Shown one piece after another: positions 1 to 8,519 of a stretch of DNA of 64,000 bases (position 1 is its first letter; each line of letters opens with the position of its first letter). A program made the translations under genes and the position numbers. The stretch is taken from NCBI RefSeq assembly GCF_018736045.1, contig NZ_CP076132.1, positions 4,077,501-4,141,500 on the forward strand, in the 5' to 3' direction. The DNA is from Flammeovirga yaeyamensis (GTDB taxonomy: Bacteria; Bacteroidota; Bacteroidia; Cytophagales; Flammeovirgaceae). The notes beneath the pieces are model-generated. The model was not told the origin of the DNA. It saw nothing but the letters and a program-made list of their open reading frames with translations, and did no database searches.

Positions 1-2473
1 TTAAAAGATCTACAGCTCCAGTAGCCAATACCGGGTGAGGAGCGATTTCAACAAAAGTATTGAAACCATCTTTGATCATTTCTCTAACGGCATCTGTAAA
101 GTAAACTGATTCTCTTACATTTGAATACCAATATTCTGATACAAGGTGTGCACCCGATTCTTGTTTTCCTGAAACTGTAGAATAAAGAGCAATAGTTGCT
201 TCTTGTGGTTGGATGTGTCTTAAATCCGAAATCAATTCATCTTTAAGAGGTTCCATATGATGTGAATGGAATGGAACATTTACTCTTAAGAATCGATGGA
301 ATATATCTCTTTTATCTAATCGCTCAGCAATTTTTTCTAGAGGAGCTTCATCACCAGAGAAAGTAAGCATTTTAGGACCATTGATAGCTGCAATAGAAAC
401 TACATCTTCCACACCAACAATCTCTTTTTGTGCTTCTTCAACAGTTAAAGCTGCTGCCAGCATTTTTCCTTTACCTGTTGCTTTATCCTGACCTCTCGAA
501 CGATTATAAATAACATCTACAGCTTGTTCTAAGGTTAATGCTCCAGAAGTATATGCAGCGGCTACCTCACCGATAGAGTGACCAACAACACCTTCAGGTT
601 GCACACCTGCTGCTTTCCACATTTCCATTAGACCAATTTGAACAGCCATAATTGCTGGCTGAGCAATTCTTGTCTCAGAAATACGTGAATCTTCCTCAGA
701 TTTAACTAGTTCCTCTAATAAAGACCAACCTGCAATTTTCTGAAGAATGGTATCGATTTTTTCGATTACAGATTTAAATACAGGTTCTGTGGCTAATAAT
801 TGTCTACCCATTCCAAACCATTGAGGTCCTTGTCCTGAGAAGATAAAACCAACTTTAGGGTTGAAACCTGTATCTTCTGTAGAAACCATACCTACTCTGT
901 TTTCATCATTTAGGTATGCTTCTAAAGCATCTAGTAATTCTTCTTTACTTGCTACTGCAATCGTTAAACGATATTTTAAATTTGATCTATATTGACCTAA
1001 ATTATAGCATATATCTTGTAAACTTTCAGAAGATTCATTCAAGAAAGTGATATGGTTTTCTACCATTTTTTTCAATGCATTTTCTGATTGAGCAGAAATA
1101 CAATACAATGAAATATCATCTTCCAATAAAGTCTCTTCTTTATTTTCTATTTGATTTTTTTCCTCATCATATCCTTCCAATACTGCGTGAGCGTTCGTAC
1201 CACCAGCACCAAAAGAGTTAATACCTCCAATAATTTGATCAGAAGGCCAGTCCATTAACTGAGTGGGTACCTTAAGTTTCCACTCATTGAATTTGATACC
1301 TGGGTTAGGCGTCTCAAAGTGAAGGTTTTGAGGAATTTGTTTATTCTTAATTGACAAGGCCAATTTGATAATACCTGCAATACCTGCTGCGGCCTCCAAG
1401 TGTCCCATATTTGATTTCACAGAACCAATCACAAGTGGCTTTTCTTGATCTCTACCTTGTGAAAATACATTTCCAAATGCACTTGTTTCGATGGGATCTC
1501 CCACTTTAGTACCTGTACCATGAGCTTCTACAAAAGCTACTTCCGAAGGTGCTACACCTGCATTCTTATATGCTTGACGTAACATATCCGTCTGAGCTGT
1601 TGGATTTGGAACTGTAAATCCATCTTCAGTATAACCATCAGAGTTTACCGCTGTTCCTTTGATCGTAGCATAGATATCATCTCCATCTTTAATTGCCTTT
1701 GATAAGGGCTTTAATAAGATAACACCAACTCCTTCACTTCTTACATAGCCATTACCTCTAGCGTCAAAAGATTTACAATATCCATCAGGACATAAGAAGT
1801 TACCTTTGGACATCATTAATGATGACTCAGGACGAATCATTAAATTTACACCGCCAGCTAAAGCAAATTCAGATTCTTCATTCCAAATTGAATTACATGC
1901 TAAGTGTACGCCTACCAAAGAAGACGAACAAGCAGTATCTAAAGTAACAGATGGTCCTTTTAAGTCATATTGCCATGATAATCTATTCGCAATTGAAGTT
2001 AAAGACACACCCATTGGAACGTGTGGACTAACGTGATTTCTTTGAGCTTGAGAAGCTTGAATATCCCAATAGTCATTCATGAAAACTCCCATATAAACGG
2101 CAGTTTTCGATCCTTTAAAGTCCTCTAATTTCATACCCGCATCTTCTAATGCATTGTATGTTGTTTCTAAAAGTAGCCTTTGTTGAGGATCAATTCTTTC
2201 CGCTGTCTTAGGGAAAATCTTAAAGAATTCTGCATCAAATTTATCGATGTCTTTAATGAATCCTCCTTTCTTTTGTTTGATTTTTCCAGCTTTATCTGGA
2301 TTTGGATCGTAGTATTCATCAATACTCCAACGATCTTCTGGAACATCTGTAATACCATTAAAGCCTGCTTTTAATGCTTTCCAAAAATCACTTGGGGAAT
2401 TTACATCGCCAGGAAAACGACAACCTATACCCACAATGGCAATAGGTTCTTTCTGATTTGCTTGAAAGGACAT
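1..2473 (-). CDS. Type I polyketide synthase, N-terminal KS-AT part (cut by window edge)
   Basis: An open frame of 824 codons starts at ATG 2473 and runs off the left edge without a stop. Residues about 8-430 are a ketosynthase: the start reads EPIAIVGIGCRFPG, the active-site motif DTACSSS places the nucleophile at Cys182, and EAHGTGT (His318) and KSNMGH (His358) complete the Cys-His-His triad. From about residue 545 an acyltransferase begins (GQGPQ at 547); GHSIGE carries the nucleophile Ser633. The later VPFHSH motif is closer to the HAFH motif of malonyl-specific domains than to the YASH motif of methylmalonyl domains, so malonyl-CoA is the likely extender (inference). There is no loading domain before the KS. 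Reductive, carrier and release domains must lie outside the window, so neither the product nor iterative versus modular use can be told. No partner biosynthetic gene is visible on the right side. Confidence 0.93.
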   Translation of the reverse strand, partial: MSFQANQKEPIAIVGIGCRFPGDVNSPSDFWKALKAGFNGITDVPEDRWSIDEYYDPNPDKAGKIKQKKGGFIKDIDKFDAEFFKIFPKTAERIDPQQRLLLETTYNALEDAGMKLEDFKGSKTAVYMGVFMNDYWDIQASQAQRNHVSPHVPMGVSLTSIANRLSWQYDLKGPSVTLDTACSSSLVGVHLACNSIWNEESEFALAGGVNLMIRPESSLMMSKGNFLCPDGYCKSFDARGNGYVRSEGVGVILLKPLSKAIKDGDDIYATIKGTAVNSDGYTEDGFTVPNPTAQTDMLRQAYKNAGVAPSEVAFVEAHGTGTKVGDPIETSAFGNVFSQGRDQEKPLVIGSVKSNMGHLEAAAGIAGIIKLALSIKNKQIPQNLHFETPNPGIKFNEWKLKVPTQLMDWPSDQIIGGINSFGAGGTNAHAVLEGYDEEKNQIENKEETLLEDDISLYCISAQSENALKKMVENHITFLNESSESLQDICYNLGQYRSNLKYRLTIAVASKEELLDALEAYLNDENRVGMVSTEDTGFNPKVGFIFSGQGPQWFGMGRQLLATEPVFKSVIEKIDTILQKIAGWSLLEELVKSEEDSRISETRIAQPAIMAVQIGLMEMWKAAGVQPEGVVGHSIGEVAAAYTSGALTLEQAVDVIYNRSRGQDKATGKGKMLAAALTVEEAQKEIVGVEDVVSIAAINGPKMLTFSGDEAPLEKIAERLDKRDIFHRFLRVNVPFHSHHMEPLKDELISDLRHIQPQEATIALYSTVSGKQESGAHLVSEYWYSNVRESVYFTDAVREMIKDGFNTFVEIAPHPVLATGAVDLL

Positions 2474-2999
2474 GAGTAATTAATTAGAAGTTTTATAATT
2501 AGTTTATTGAAATTGATTATTAAAAAATTGTCTTAGTTTATCATTTCAATATTCAAATAACTCGATTCAGTTTAAAAAATGTCTGTCAGTTCATTTTGTT
2601 TTACAAATTAAAATTATGGTTTTTGAATTTCCATTCATTTAACATAAAATAAATTGTAATACCTATAAAATATTAAATTATTTCCCCATATAATACAATA
2701 ATGAACGGTTATTCAATTTTATATTAATGTTAACAATCCAATAACACTTATATTAAATTGATTATTTTTAACTTTTTCTGAATTATTAATATTCTTCTAT
2801 AATATCTTAGATTATTAAAAAAACTGATCAGAAATAAACAATTTACCATTAATTAATCTCTAATAATTAATAACTACCTAACAACAAACAACTAAACATC
2901 AAGCAAATAGAAATTGTAATATTTTCACAATAGATTATTTAAGCATTTTTTCAATATTCTCAGTATTGTTATAATTCACAAAATTTTAAGAAAACAAAA
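2474..2999. other. AT-rich intergenic region upstream of the PKS gene
   Basis: About 525 bases, strongly AT-rich, with no credible reading frame on either strand. It should hold the PKS promoter, but I found no clean TAnnTTTG box in the right orientation. A stretch near 2872-2899 (CTAACAACAAACAACTAAA) loosely resembles the 28-nt element found at 31431, 32095 and 33229, but it is too degenerate to call a copy. Confidence 0.6.
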
Positions 3000-3023
3000 A
3001 AAGGCATCCCAAAGGATGCCTTT
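3000..3023 (-). terminator. Rho-independent terminator of pfkA
   Basis: Perfect 10-bp stem (AAAGGCATCC pairing with GGATGCCTTT, loop CAAA), preceded on the plus strand by an A-rich run that is a U tract in the leftward transcript. It lies 36 bases past the pfkA stop. Confidence 0.85.
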
Positions 3024-3058
3024 CTTCATATATAATAATAGATTTTTACATCTATCAA

Positions 3059-4402
3059 TTAATCATTTGTCATATCAACAGGCTGACCTGTAGTTTCTAA
3101 TACTGACCACCATAATGCACCATCAATATCAATTTTCTTTCTTGATGCTGTAGCTACAGGGATTGGAAGGTAAGTAAATTGGTTATGCCAACGACCAACC
3201 ACGAAGTCAGTAATACCAGCCATTGCACCGTGAACTGCGTTTAATGCAAGATCATTACAGAATACAGAATCGGCAGGAATTGCTACTTCAGAACGGATGA
3301 TATAAGAAGGGTCGATGTATTTTACAGTCGCTTCCATATCTTGTTCTTTCAAGTAGTTAGTGATCTCATCTTTCAAGAATACACCAATATCTTTATGCTT
3401 GATGTTACCTGATTTATCTTTCACTACTTCATTTTCATTATCCTCGAATAAATGCTGACCAGCACCCTCGGCTACTACTACGAGTGCATGATGTCTCTCT
3501 TCTACTCTTTTCTTCAAAGTATTCAAGAAACCTTTATCACCGTATAAGTCGAATTTAGATTCAGGAATCAATACAAAGTTTACATCTGGCATTGCCAATG
3601 CTGCATTTGCAGCAATAAAACCTGAGTCACGACCCATTAGTTTTACGATAGCTACACCATTGTAAGCACCAGTTGCTTCGTTATGTGCATCTCTTACTAC
3701 TGCTGCTGCAGTTGAGAATGCTGTATCGAAACCGAAAGTTTTTGTCATGAAGTTTACATCGTTGTCGATCGTCTTAGGAATACCGGCAGTAACGATTTTA
3801 AGACCTCTTCTTTCAATTTCTTCGTGAATAACATGGTTACCTGAAAGTGTACCATCACCACCAATAGTAAATAAGATGTTGATGTTTTCTCTTTCTAAAG
3901 TATCCACCATCGCTGAGATATCTTGGCGACCTCTTGATGAACCTAAGATAGTACCACCAAATAAGTGAATGTCTTTTACAACGTTAGGAGTTAATTTTAC
4001 CATTTCATGTCCGTAATCCGAAATGAAACCTTGGTAACCATATTGTACACCCCAAATATTTTTGACATTATATCTATAATATAAACCGTTGACTAAACCA
4101 CGGATTACATTATTAATTCCTGGGCAAAGACCACCACAAGTTACAATTGCAGCTTTTGTCTTCGACGGATCAAAATATATTTTTTTTCTAGGTCCTGCTT
4201 TTAGGAAGGAGATAGGATCAGCATCGCTATTTCTTGCTTCTTCAAAAGCAGATAATGATGCATCATATATAATTCTTCTTGAATCCTCAATAAACTCTTT
4301 ATGCGGAGCATCTTCTTTTTTGTACTCTTTATAAAGTGGTGAAGTAAGTGTAGCTTTTCCAAGCCTAGTAACCTCAAAGTCTTGTCTTGTCAAGTCGTTC
4401 AT
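3059..4402 (-). CDS. pfkA: 6-phosphofructokinase, ATP-dependent type predicted
   Basis: A cytoplasmic 447-residue enzyme predicted to phosphorylate fructose 6-phosphate to the 1,6-bisphosphate in glycolysis. GGDGT (181-185) is the phosphoryl-donor loop; the glycine after GGD is typical of ATP users, where pyrophosphate users have aspartate. PKTIDND (209-215) holds the catalytic Asp213, and its lysine is the residue found in pyrophosphate-type and some long ATP-type enzymes. MGRDSGFIA (256-264) binds fructose 6-phosphate. The Gly plus Lys combination and the extra N-terminal 75 residues fit the long ATP-PFK group (as in plants, trypanosomes and some actinomycetes) rather than the 320-residue E. 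coli PfkA. It appears monocistronic with its own terminator, and is divergent from the secreted protein at 4637. Donor assignment is from motifs only. Confidence 0.9.
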   Translation of the reverse strand: MNDLTRQDFEVTRLGKATLTSPLYKEYKKEDAPHKEFIEDSRRIIYDASLSAFEEARNSDADPISFLKAGPRKKIYFDPSKTKAAIVTCGGLCPGINNVIRGLVNGLYYRYNVKNIWGVQYGYQGFISDYGHEMVKLTPNVVKDIHLFGGTILGSSRGRQDISAMVDTLERENINILFTIGGDGTLSGNHVIHEEIERRGLKIVTAGIPKTIDNDVNFMTKTFGFDTAFSTAAAVVRDAHNEATGAYNGVAIVKLMGRDSGFIAANAALAMPDVNFVLIPESKFDLYGDKGFLNTLKKRVEERHHALVVVAEGAGQHLFEDNENEVVKDKSGNIKHKDIGVFLKDEITNYLKEQDMEATVKYIDPSYIIRSEVAIPADSVFCNDLALNAVHGAMAGITDFVVGRWHNQFTYLPIPVATASRKKIDIDGALWWSVLETTGQPVDMTND

Positions 4403-4636
4403 GAGATAATTTATTTTCTGATATCAATTTCTAAAACACGAATTACACTAATAAATTCCAAAAAAAGGATGACTAAAGTAACCCAATTTTATATACTTTA
4501 TCCATTTTATGCAACCTTTATGATTTCTGTTGGTCTTTTGTCTGAATGGTTACTTTGAAACACACTATTCAATTAACTGAAGTAAAATAAATGTCGGGTA
4601 TTAGTTATAACTCGATCACAAATCTACAATAATAAA

Positions 4637-5323
4637 ATGAAATTAAAATTTATTCTATCATCGATCGTTACTTTTTTATTAGTAATCAATGCACTAAGCG
4701 CACAAACAGTCAGAGATTTAAAATCATTTGAATCTATTGGTATCTCTGGAGCTATTGATGTCACACTTATCGCAGGAAACAAAGACAAAGCAGAAATTGA
4801 GGTGTTTAGAAACACGAAAGTGGAAGATGTCATCACTGAGGTTTCTAATGGTAAATTGATTATTAAACCAAGAAAGGGTGTGAGAAATGTTAATGCAAAA
4901 GTAACATTAACTTATTCTTCCAACTTAAACAAAATCTCATTTTCTGGCTCAAGTGATGTTGTAGGTAAGAATCCAATCAAAGGAGATCAGTTGGTATTTT
5001 CAGGAAGTGGCTCAGGTAGCTTTAAAGGTGAAGTAAACTGTACTTCTTTAACTACCTCTTTAAGTGGATCAGGAAATATTGATGTAAATGGTAAGGCAGA
5101 CAATTTCACTGTTAAAGTAAGCGGTTCTGCTGATGTGAATGCATTTGATCTTGTTTCTAAAACAGTTCAAATCTCAGTAAGCGGTTCTGGGGATGTAGAC
5201 TGTTACGCTAATGAAGAAATTAACGCCACGGTTTCAGGATCGGGCGATATCAGATATAAAGGAACACCGACAAAAACTAAAATTAAAGTATCGGGTTCTG
5301 GAGATATTGAAAATGTTCAGTAA
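4637..5323 (+). CDS. Secreted head-GIN domain (DUF2807) protein
   Basis: A 228-residue protein with a clear signal peptide (residues 1-22, ending ALSAQ). The mature part is a single putative auto-transporter adhesin head-GIN domain (DUF2807): it opens with FESIGISGAIDVTLIAG and then repeats short turns of the form SGSGD or SGSAD about every 20 residues. This pattern fits a right-handed beta-helix ladder exposed in the periplasm or on the surface. The family is very common in Bacteroidota and has no assigned biochemical role. It is followed directly by a terminator and seems to be a single-gene unit. Confidence 0.85.
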   Translation: MKLKFILSSIVTFLLVINALSAQTVRDLKSFESIGISGAIDVTLIAGNKDKAEIEVFRNTKVEDVITEVSNGKLIIKPRKGVRNVNAKVTLTYSSNLNKISFSGSSDVVGKNPIKGDQLVFSGSGSGSFKGEVNCTSLTTSLSGSGNIDVNGKADNFTVKVSGSADVNAFDLVSKTVQISVSGSGDVDCYANEEINATVSGSGDIRYKGTPTKTKIKVSGSGDIENVQ

Positions 5324-5344
5324 GAACACTTTTAATTTAACACG

Positions 5345-5380
5345 AAAGAGGTGGTCATTATTATGACTCACCTCTTTTTT
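5345..5380 (+). terminator. Terminator after the DUF2807 gene, shared with the convergent gene
   Basis: AAAGAGGTG pairs with CACCTCTTT, and the inner GTCA pairs with TGAC. A T6 run follows. The convergent regulator gene ends at 5379 inside this hairpin, so it may serve both strands. Confidence 0.8.
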
Positions 5381-8300
5381 ATTTTCCTAAATTTAGAATA
5401 AAATCATTCAGCGATACATCAGAAGATAAATCCAAACGCTTTCTTAATCGCTTTCTAGCTACCTTCACACTATTTATTGATATACCCATTATAGAGGCAA
5501 TATCTTTCGTACTCATGTTCAAGCGTATTAAATAGCATAACCTCAAATTACCATCGGTTAATCCTTTATTTAACTCTTGTAGTTCTTTTATAAAAGGTTG
5601 GTTCACCTCTGCAAATAATTGATTTAACACTTCCCACTCCTTCTCTAAATTTTCGGCATTTTTTATATCTCTTCGGATACTCTTTATTTTATTGATGGTA
5701 AATTCTTCTGGGTTTTGTTGCAGATGCAATAATTTCTCGTCGAGTTGTTCGATCAAAGAATTTAAATGAAGCAACCTTAAAGCATGAGTGGTTAACTCTT
5801 TTTCTCTCTTATCGAGTGTTTCTTTTATCAAATCTGCTTTTTGATTTTCAATATCAGACAGTAGTTGTTCCTCTGAAATCAAAACATTTAATCGTTCATT
5901 GATAATACCTTCCATCTTCATCTTATTTCGATCCATCTTCTTAATCGTCCATCGATAGACGAAAACACCCATAATCAGTAACAATAAAGTGCAAAACAAC
6001 TTAAACTCTAGCCTTTCATAAAAGTAGGGCAATAGTTGAAGTTTAAAAGATTGTATTGCCCCCCATTCTTGATGAGGGTATCTTGCTCGAACTTGAAAAG
6101 TATACTCTCCGGGAGAAAAGTTAGAATACAATATAGATGAGTTGCTTTTTGTGGTTTGCCAATGATTATCAAATCCCAATAACCTTGTTTGATACTCTAG
6201 TTTATGATTTTGTCTAAAATCAACCGCCACATACTCAAAAGAGAAATTCCTCTCCTCAGGAGATAGGATTAGATGATTTTTATAGATTACTTTTTTAGTA
6301 TTGAAAGGCACTTTTGATGAATGAACAATAATATTTTTAATAATAGGTCTCAAAGGTTTTACACTTGTATTCAACACCTTATTAGGATTAAAAATATTCA
6401 CTCCATTCGTACCTCCAAAAGCTAAATACTTTCCACTTAATTTTGCTGATGCTCCAACATTAAATTGAGGTCCTTGCAACCCATCTGCAGCATTATAATT
6501 TAGAATAGTATTGGTTTTAGTATTATAAACAGTAATGCCTTTGTTGGTCGACAGCCATAGGTTATTCCCTTCGCTACTTTCAATACTATAAATAAACAGA
6601 CTTGGTAAGGCAGTGTTAATTTCTTCAACTTCAAATAAATCTTCTTGTCTGTTTAGTCGCCACAATCCTTTTCCGAAAGTGCCTACCCAAAAATTCAATT
6701 TATCGTCCTCATAAATAGATAATATTGCATTATTGATATTCATATTATCCTCCTCTTTATTATTAAAATAAAGTCTTTTGAAATCGTCTGATTCCTTTCT
6801 ATAACGATTCAATCCATGAAATGTCCCTATCCATATATCCCCTTTGATATCTTTAAATACTTTCCTGCAATCATTATTTGATAATGAATTTGGATTATCT
6901 ACTTGATAATTATATCGGTTTAATTCTTTCGTATTGAGATTATATTTTAATATACCATTTGATGTGGCCATCCATAAATAAGTGGTATTATCGACCAAAA
7001 TATCCCAAACCACTTCTTTTTCTATAGTATTACCTTGGTCATCAAACAGCTTTAATTTTTGGAAATTCTTTTTATCCCGACTAAAATACAAACCATCTTT
7101 ATAGGTGCCTGCCCATAAAATACCATTCACTTCCTTTAGCGAAAGAATACTTTTAGAAGGCAAGAAGACCTTAGTGCTCATCATTTGTAAATCCACATGA
7201 TGAAGTCCCCCTCCATCGGTACCTATCCATATTTTCTCATCATCGTTTAAGATACTGGTCACACTCCCATTTTTCAGTCCCAATTCATTTCCTTCACCTT
7301 CTGCTATGGTGTAAAATGGATCATTTAAATTGCATTGCAATAATCCATTACCAAAGCTTCCCAGCCAGACAATATTGTCATTCCCAACATAAATAGTATT
7401 GATAGTTTTAGAGGATATCTTTTTATTCAATATTTTTTGATGTTGCAATTCCTCTCCCTGTGTCAAGATCATCGCTCCATTACTTTCCGAACCTACCCAA
7501 ATATTTCCTTTCTGATCTTTCGTAATTGTCTTAATAGAGTGACCAATATCTGCCAATCGTACTAACTGATGATCCTCATATCGATAAATTTCTCCTTGAG
7601 CTGTTCCTAAATAGAGTGAATGATCAAAAGCTTCTAACACTTTAATCTGTTTTCCATTTAAATCATCAAATTGATATTGTTGGATGGATTGATTCAATAT
7701 TAAGTCATATAAACTCACCCCACTTTCCGTTGCCACAAAAAGTAGGTTGTCCATTTTTTCAATCGAATTAATTTGAGAAGTTTCCTTGGAAATTAATCGA
7801 TATCCATTTTTACTTTCCCGAAAGACTCCTTGATTAGAGACGCCAACAATCTTATTCAAATCATCATCCCAAAGAATTTTGCAAACATCTTCTATAGTAT
7901 TAAGGTTCGAAGTAATATGTTCCCGATAGAAATTATCTCTTTCGTAATCATAAAACTCCAAGGAGCCATTGGTGCCAATCCAAACTTTATTCATAAGTGG
8001 ATCCAACTCCAAAGTTCGAATAGAGTTAAAAGTCAACTTTTTTTCAGAGTTGTCTTGAAACGACGTGATGCTATTGCCGTCGTACATATTTAATCCGTCT
8101 TCTGTGCCTACCCAAAGGATGTCGTATTTATCTTGAACTAAAGCCGTAACGTTGTTGTGAGATAATCCTTGCTTAGCTTTTAGTGCAGTTAGTTTGGTTG
8201 GTACAGTAGAATTATTTGTTGCATCGTATCCGAACGAGGTAGAACAGATTGTAATAAAATAATACAACGCTACCCTATTCATTAGACTGAAGGTATTCAT
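5379..8300 (-). CDS. Membrane-bound propeller / Y_Y_Y protein with C-terminal LuxR-type HTH
   Basis: A 973-residue protein built like the sensor half of a hybrid two-component system but lacking a histidine kinase. Order: signal peptide (about 1-24); roughly 650 residues of reporter (two-component regulator) propeller repeats with motifs such as WVGTEDGLNMYD, IWIGTFHGLNRY and LWLSTNKGI; a Y_Y_Y domain (about 695-760); one transmembrane helix (about 768-785); a long coiled coil (790-915); and a helix-turn-helix near 925-960 (STKDIASIMGISINSVKVAR). The layout suggests a one-protein transmembrane regulator that senses a periplasmic ligand, often a glycan fragment in related proteins, and acts on DNA from the membrane. 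It lies 219 bases downstream of the chitinase gene on the same strand, so control of chitin use is a reasonable but unproven inference. Confidence 0.88.
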   Translation of the reverse strand: MNTFSLMNRVALYYFITICSTSFGYDATNNSTVPTKLTALKAKQGLSHNNVTALVQDKYDILWVGTEDGLNMYDGNSITSFQDNSEKKLTFNSIRTLELDPLMNKVWIGTNGSLEFYDYERDNFYREHITSNLNTIEDVCKILWDDDLNKIVGVSNQGVFRESKNGYRLISKETSQINSIEKMDNLLFVATESGVSLYDLILNQSIQQYQFDDLNGKQIKVLEAFDHSLYLGTAQGEIYRYEDHQLVRLADIGHSIKTITKDQKGNIWVGSESNGAMILTQGEELQHQKILNKKISSKTINTIYVGNDNIVWLGSFGNGLLQCNLNDPFYTIAEGEGNELGLKNGSVTSILNDDEKIWIGTDGGGLHHVDLQMMSTKVFLPSKSILSLKEVNGILWAGTYKDGLYFSRDKKNFQKLKLFDDQGNTIEKEVVWDILVDNTTYLWMATSNGILKYNLNTKELNRYNYQVDNPNSLSNNDCRKVFKDIKGDIWIGTFHGLNRYRKESDDFKRLYFNNKEEDNMNINNAILSIYEDDKLNFWVGTFGKGLWRLNRQEDLFEVEEINTALPSLFIYSIESSEGNNLWLSTNKGITVYNTKTNTILNYNAADGLQGPQFNVGASAKLSGKYLAFGGTNGVNIFNPNKVLNTSVKPLRPIIKNIIVHSSKVPFNTKKVIYKNHLILSPEERNFSFEYVAVDFRQNHKLEYQTRLLGFDNHWQTTKSNSSILYSNFSPGEYTFQVRARYPHQEWGAIQSFKLQLLPYFYERLEFKLFCTLLLLIMGVFVYRWTIKKMDRNKMKMEGIINERLNVLISEEQLLSDIENQKADLIKETLDKREKELTTHALRLLHLNSLIEQLDEKLLHLQQNPEEFTINKIKSIRRDIKNAENLEKEWEVLNQLFAEVNQPFIKELQELNKGLTDGNLRLCYLIRLNMSTKDIASIMGISINSVKVARKRLRKRLDLSSDVSLNDFILNLGK

Positions 8301-8519
8301 TAAAGTTAGTTGTGTTGAGAAATCGCTTTTAACTGTGTTGTTACCCTAATATAAGTTTTTATTTCTAGAATACAATTATCGATTTCTTTATCAATGACTT
8401 ATTTGAAACTTAAATAGCTGGTAAAATCTTTAATTAAAGTAGTAATAAGATAGAGACAGAACAAATGCCCTGCCTCTATCTAACTTTAATGAACTAAATT
8501 ATTTTCGTCAATCGTTATT

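Noticed and set aside
3059-4402. Pyrophosphate-dependent phosphofructokinase
   Set aside because: The residue after GGD is Gly rather than the Asp typical of PPi users.
7830-8093. Open frame antisense to the propeller regulator
   Set aside because: Shadow of repeat-coding sequence; no supporting signals.
8449-8480. Hairpin GATAGAG/CTCTATC as terminator of the chitinase gene
   Set aside because: The pairing is asymmetric and no U tract follows on the minus strand.
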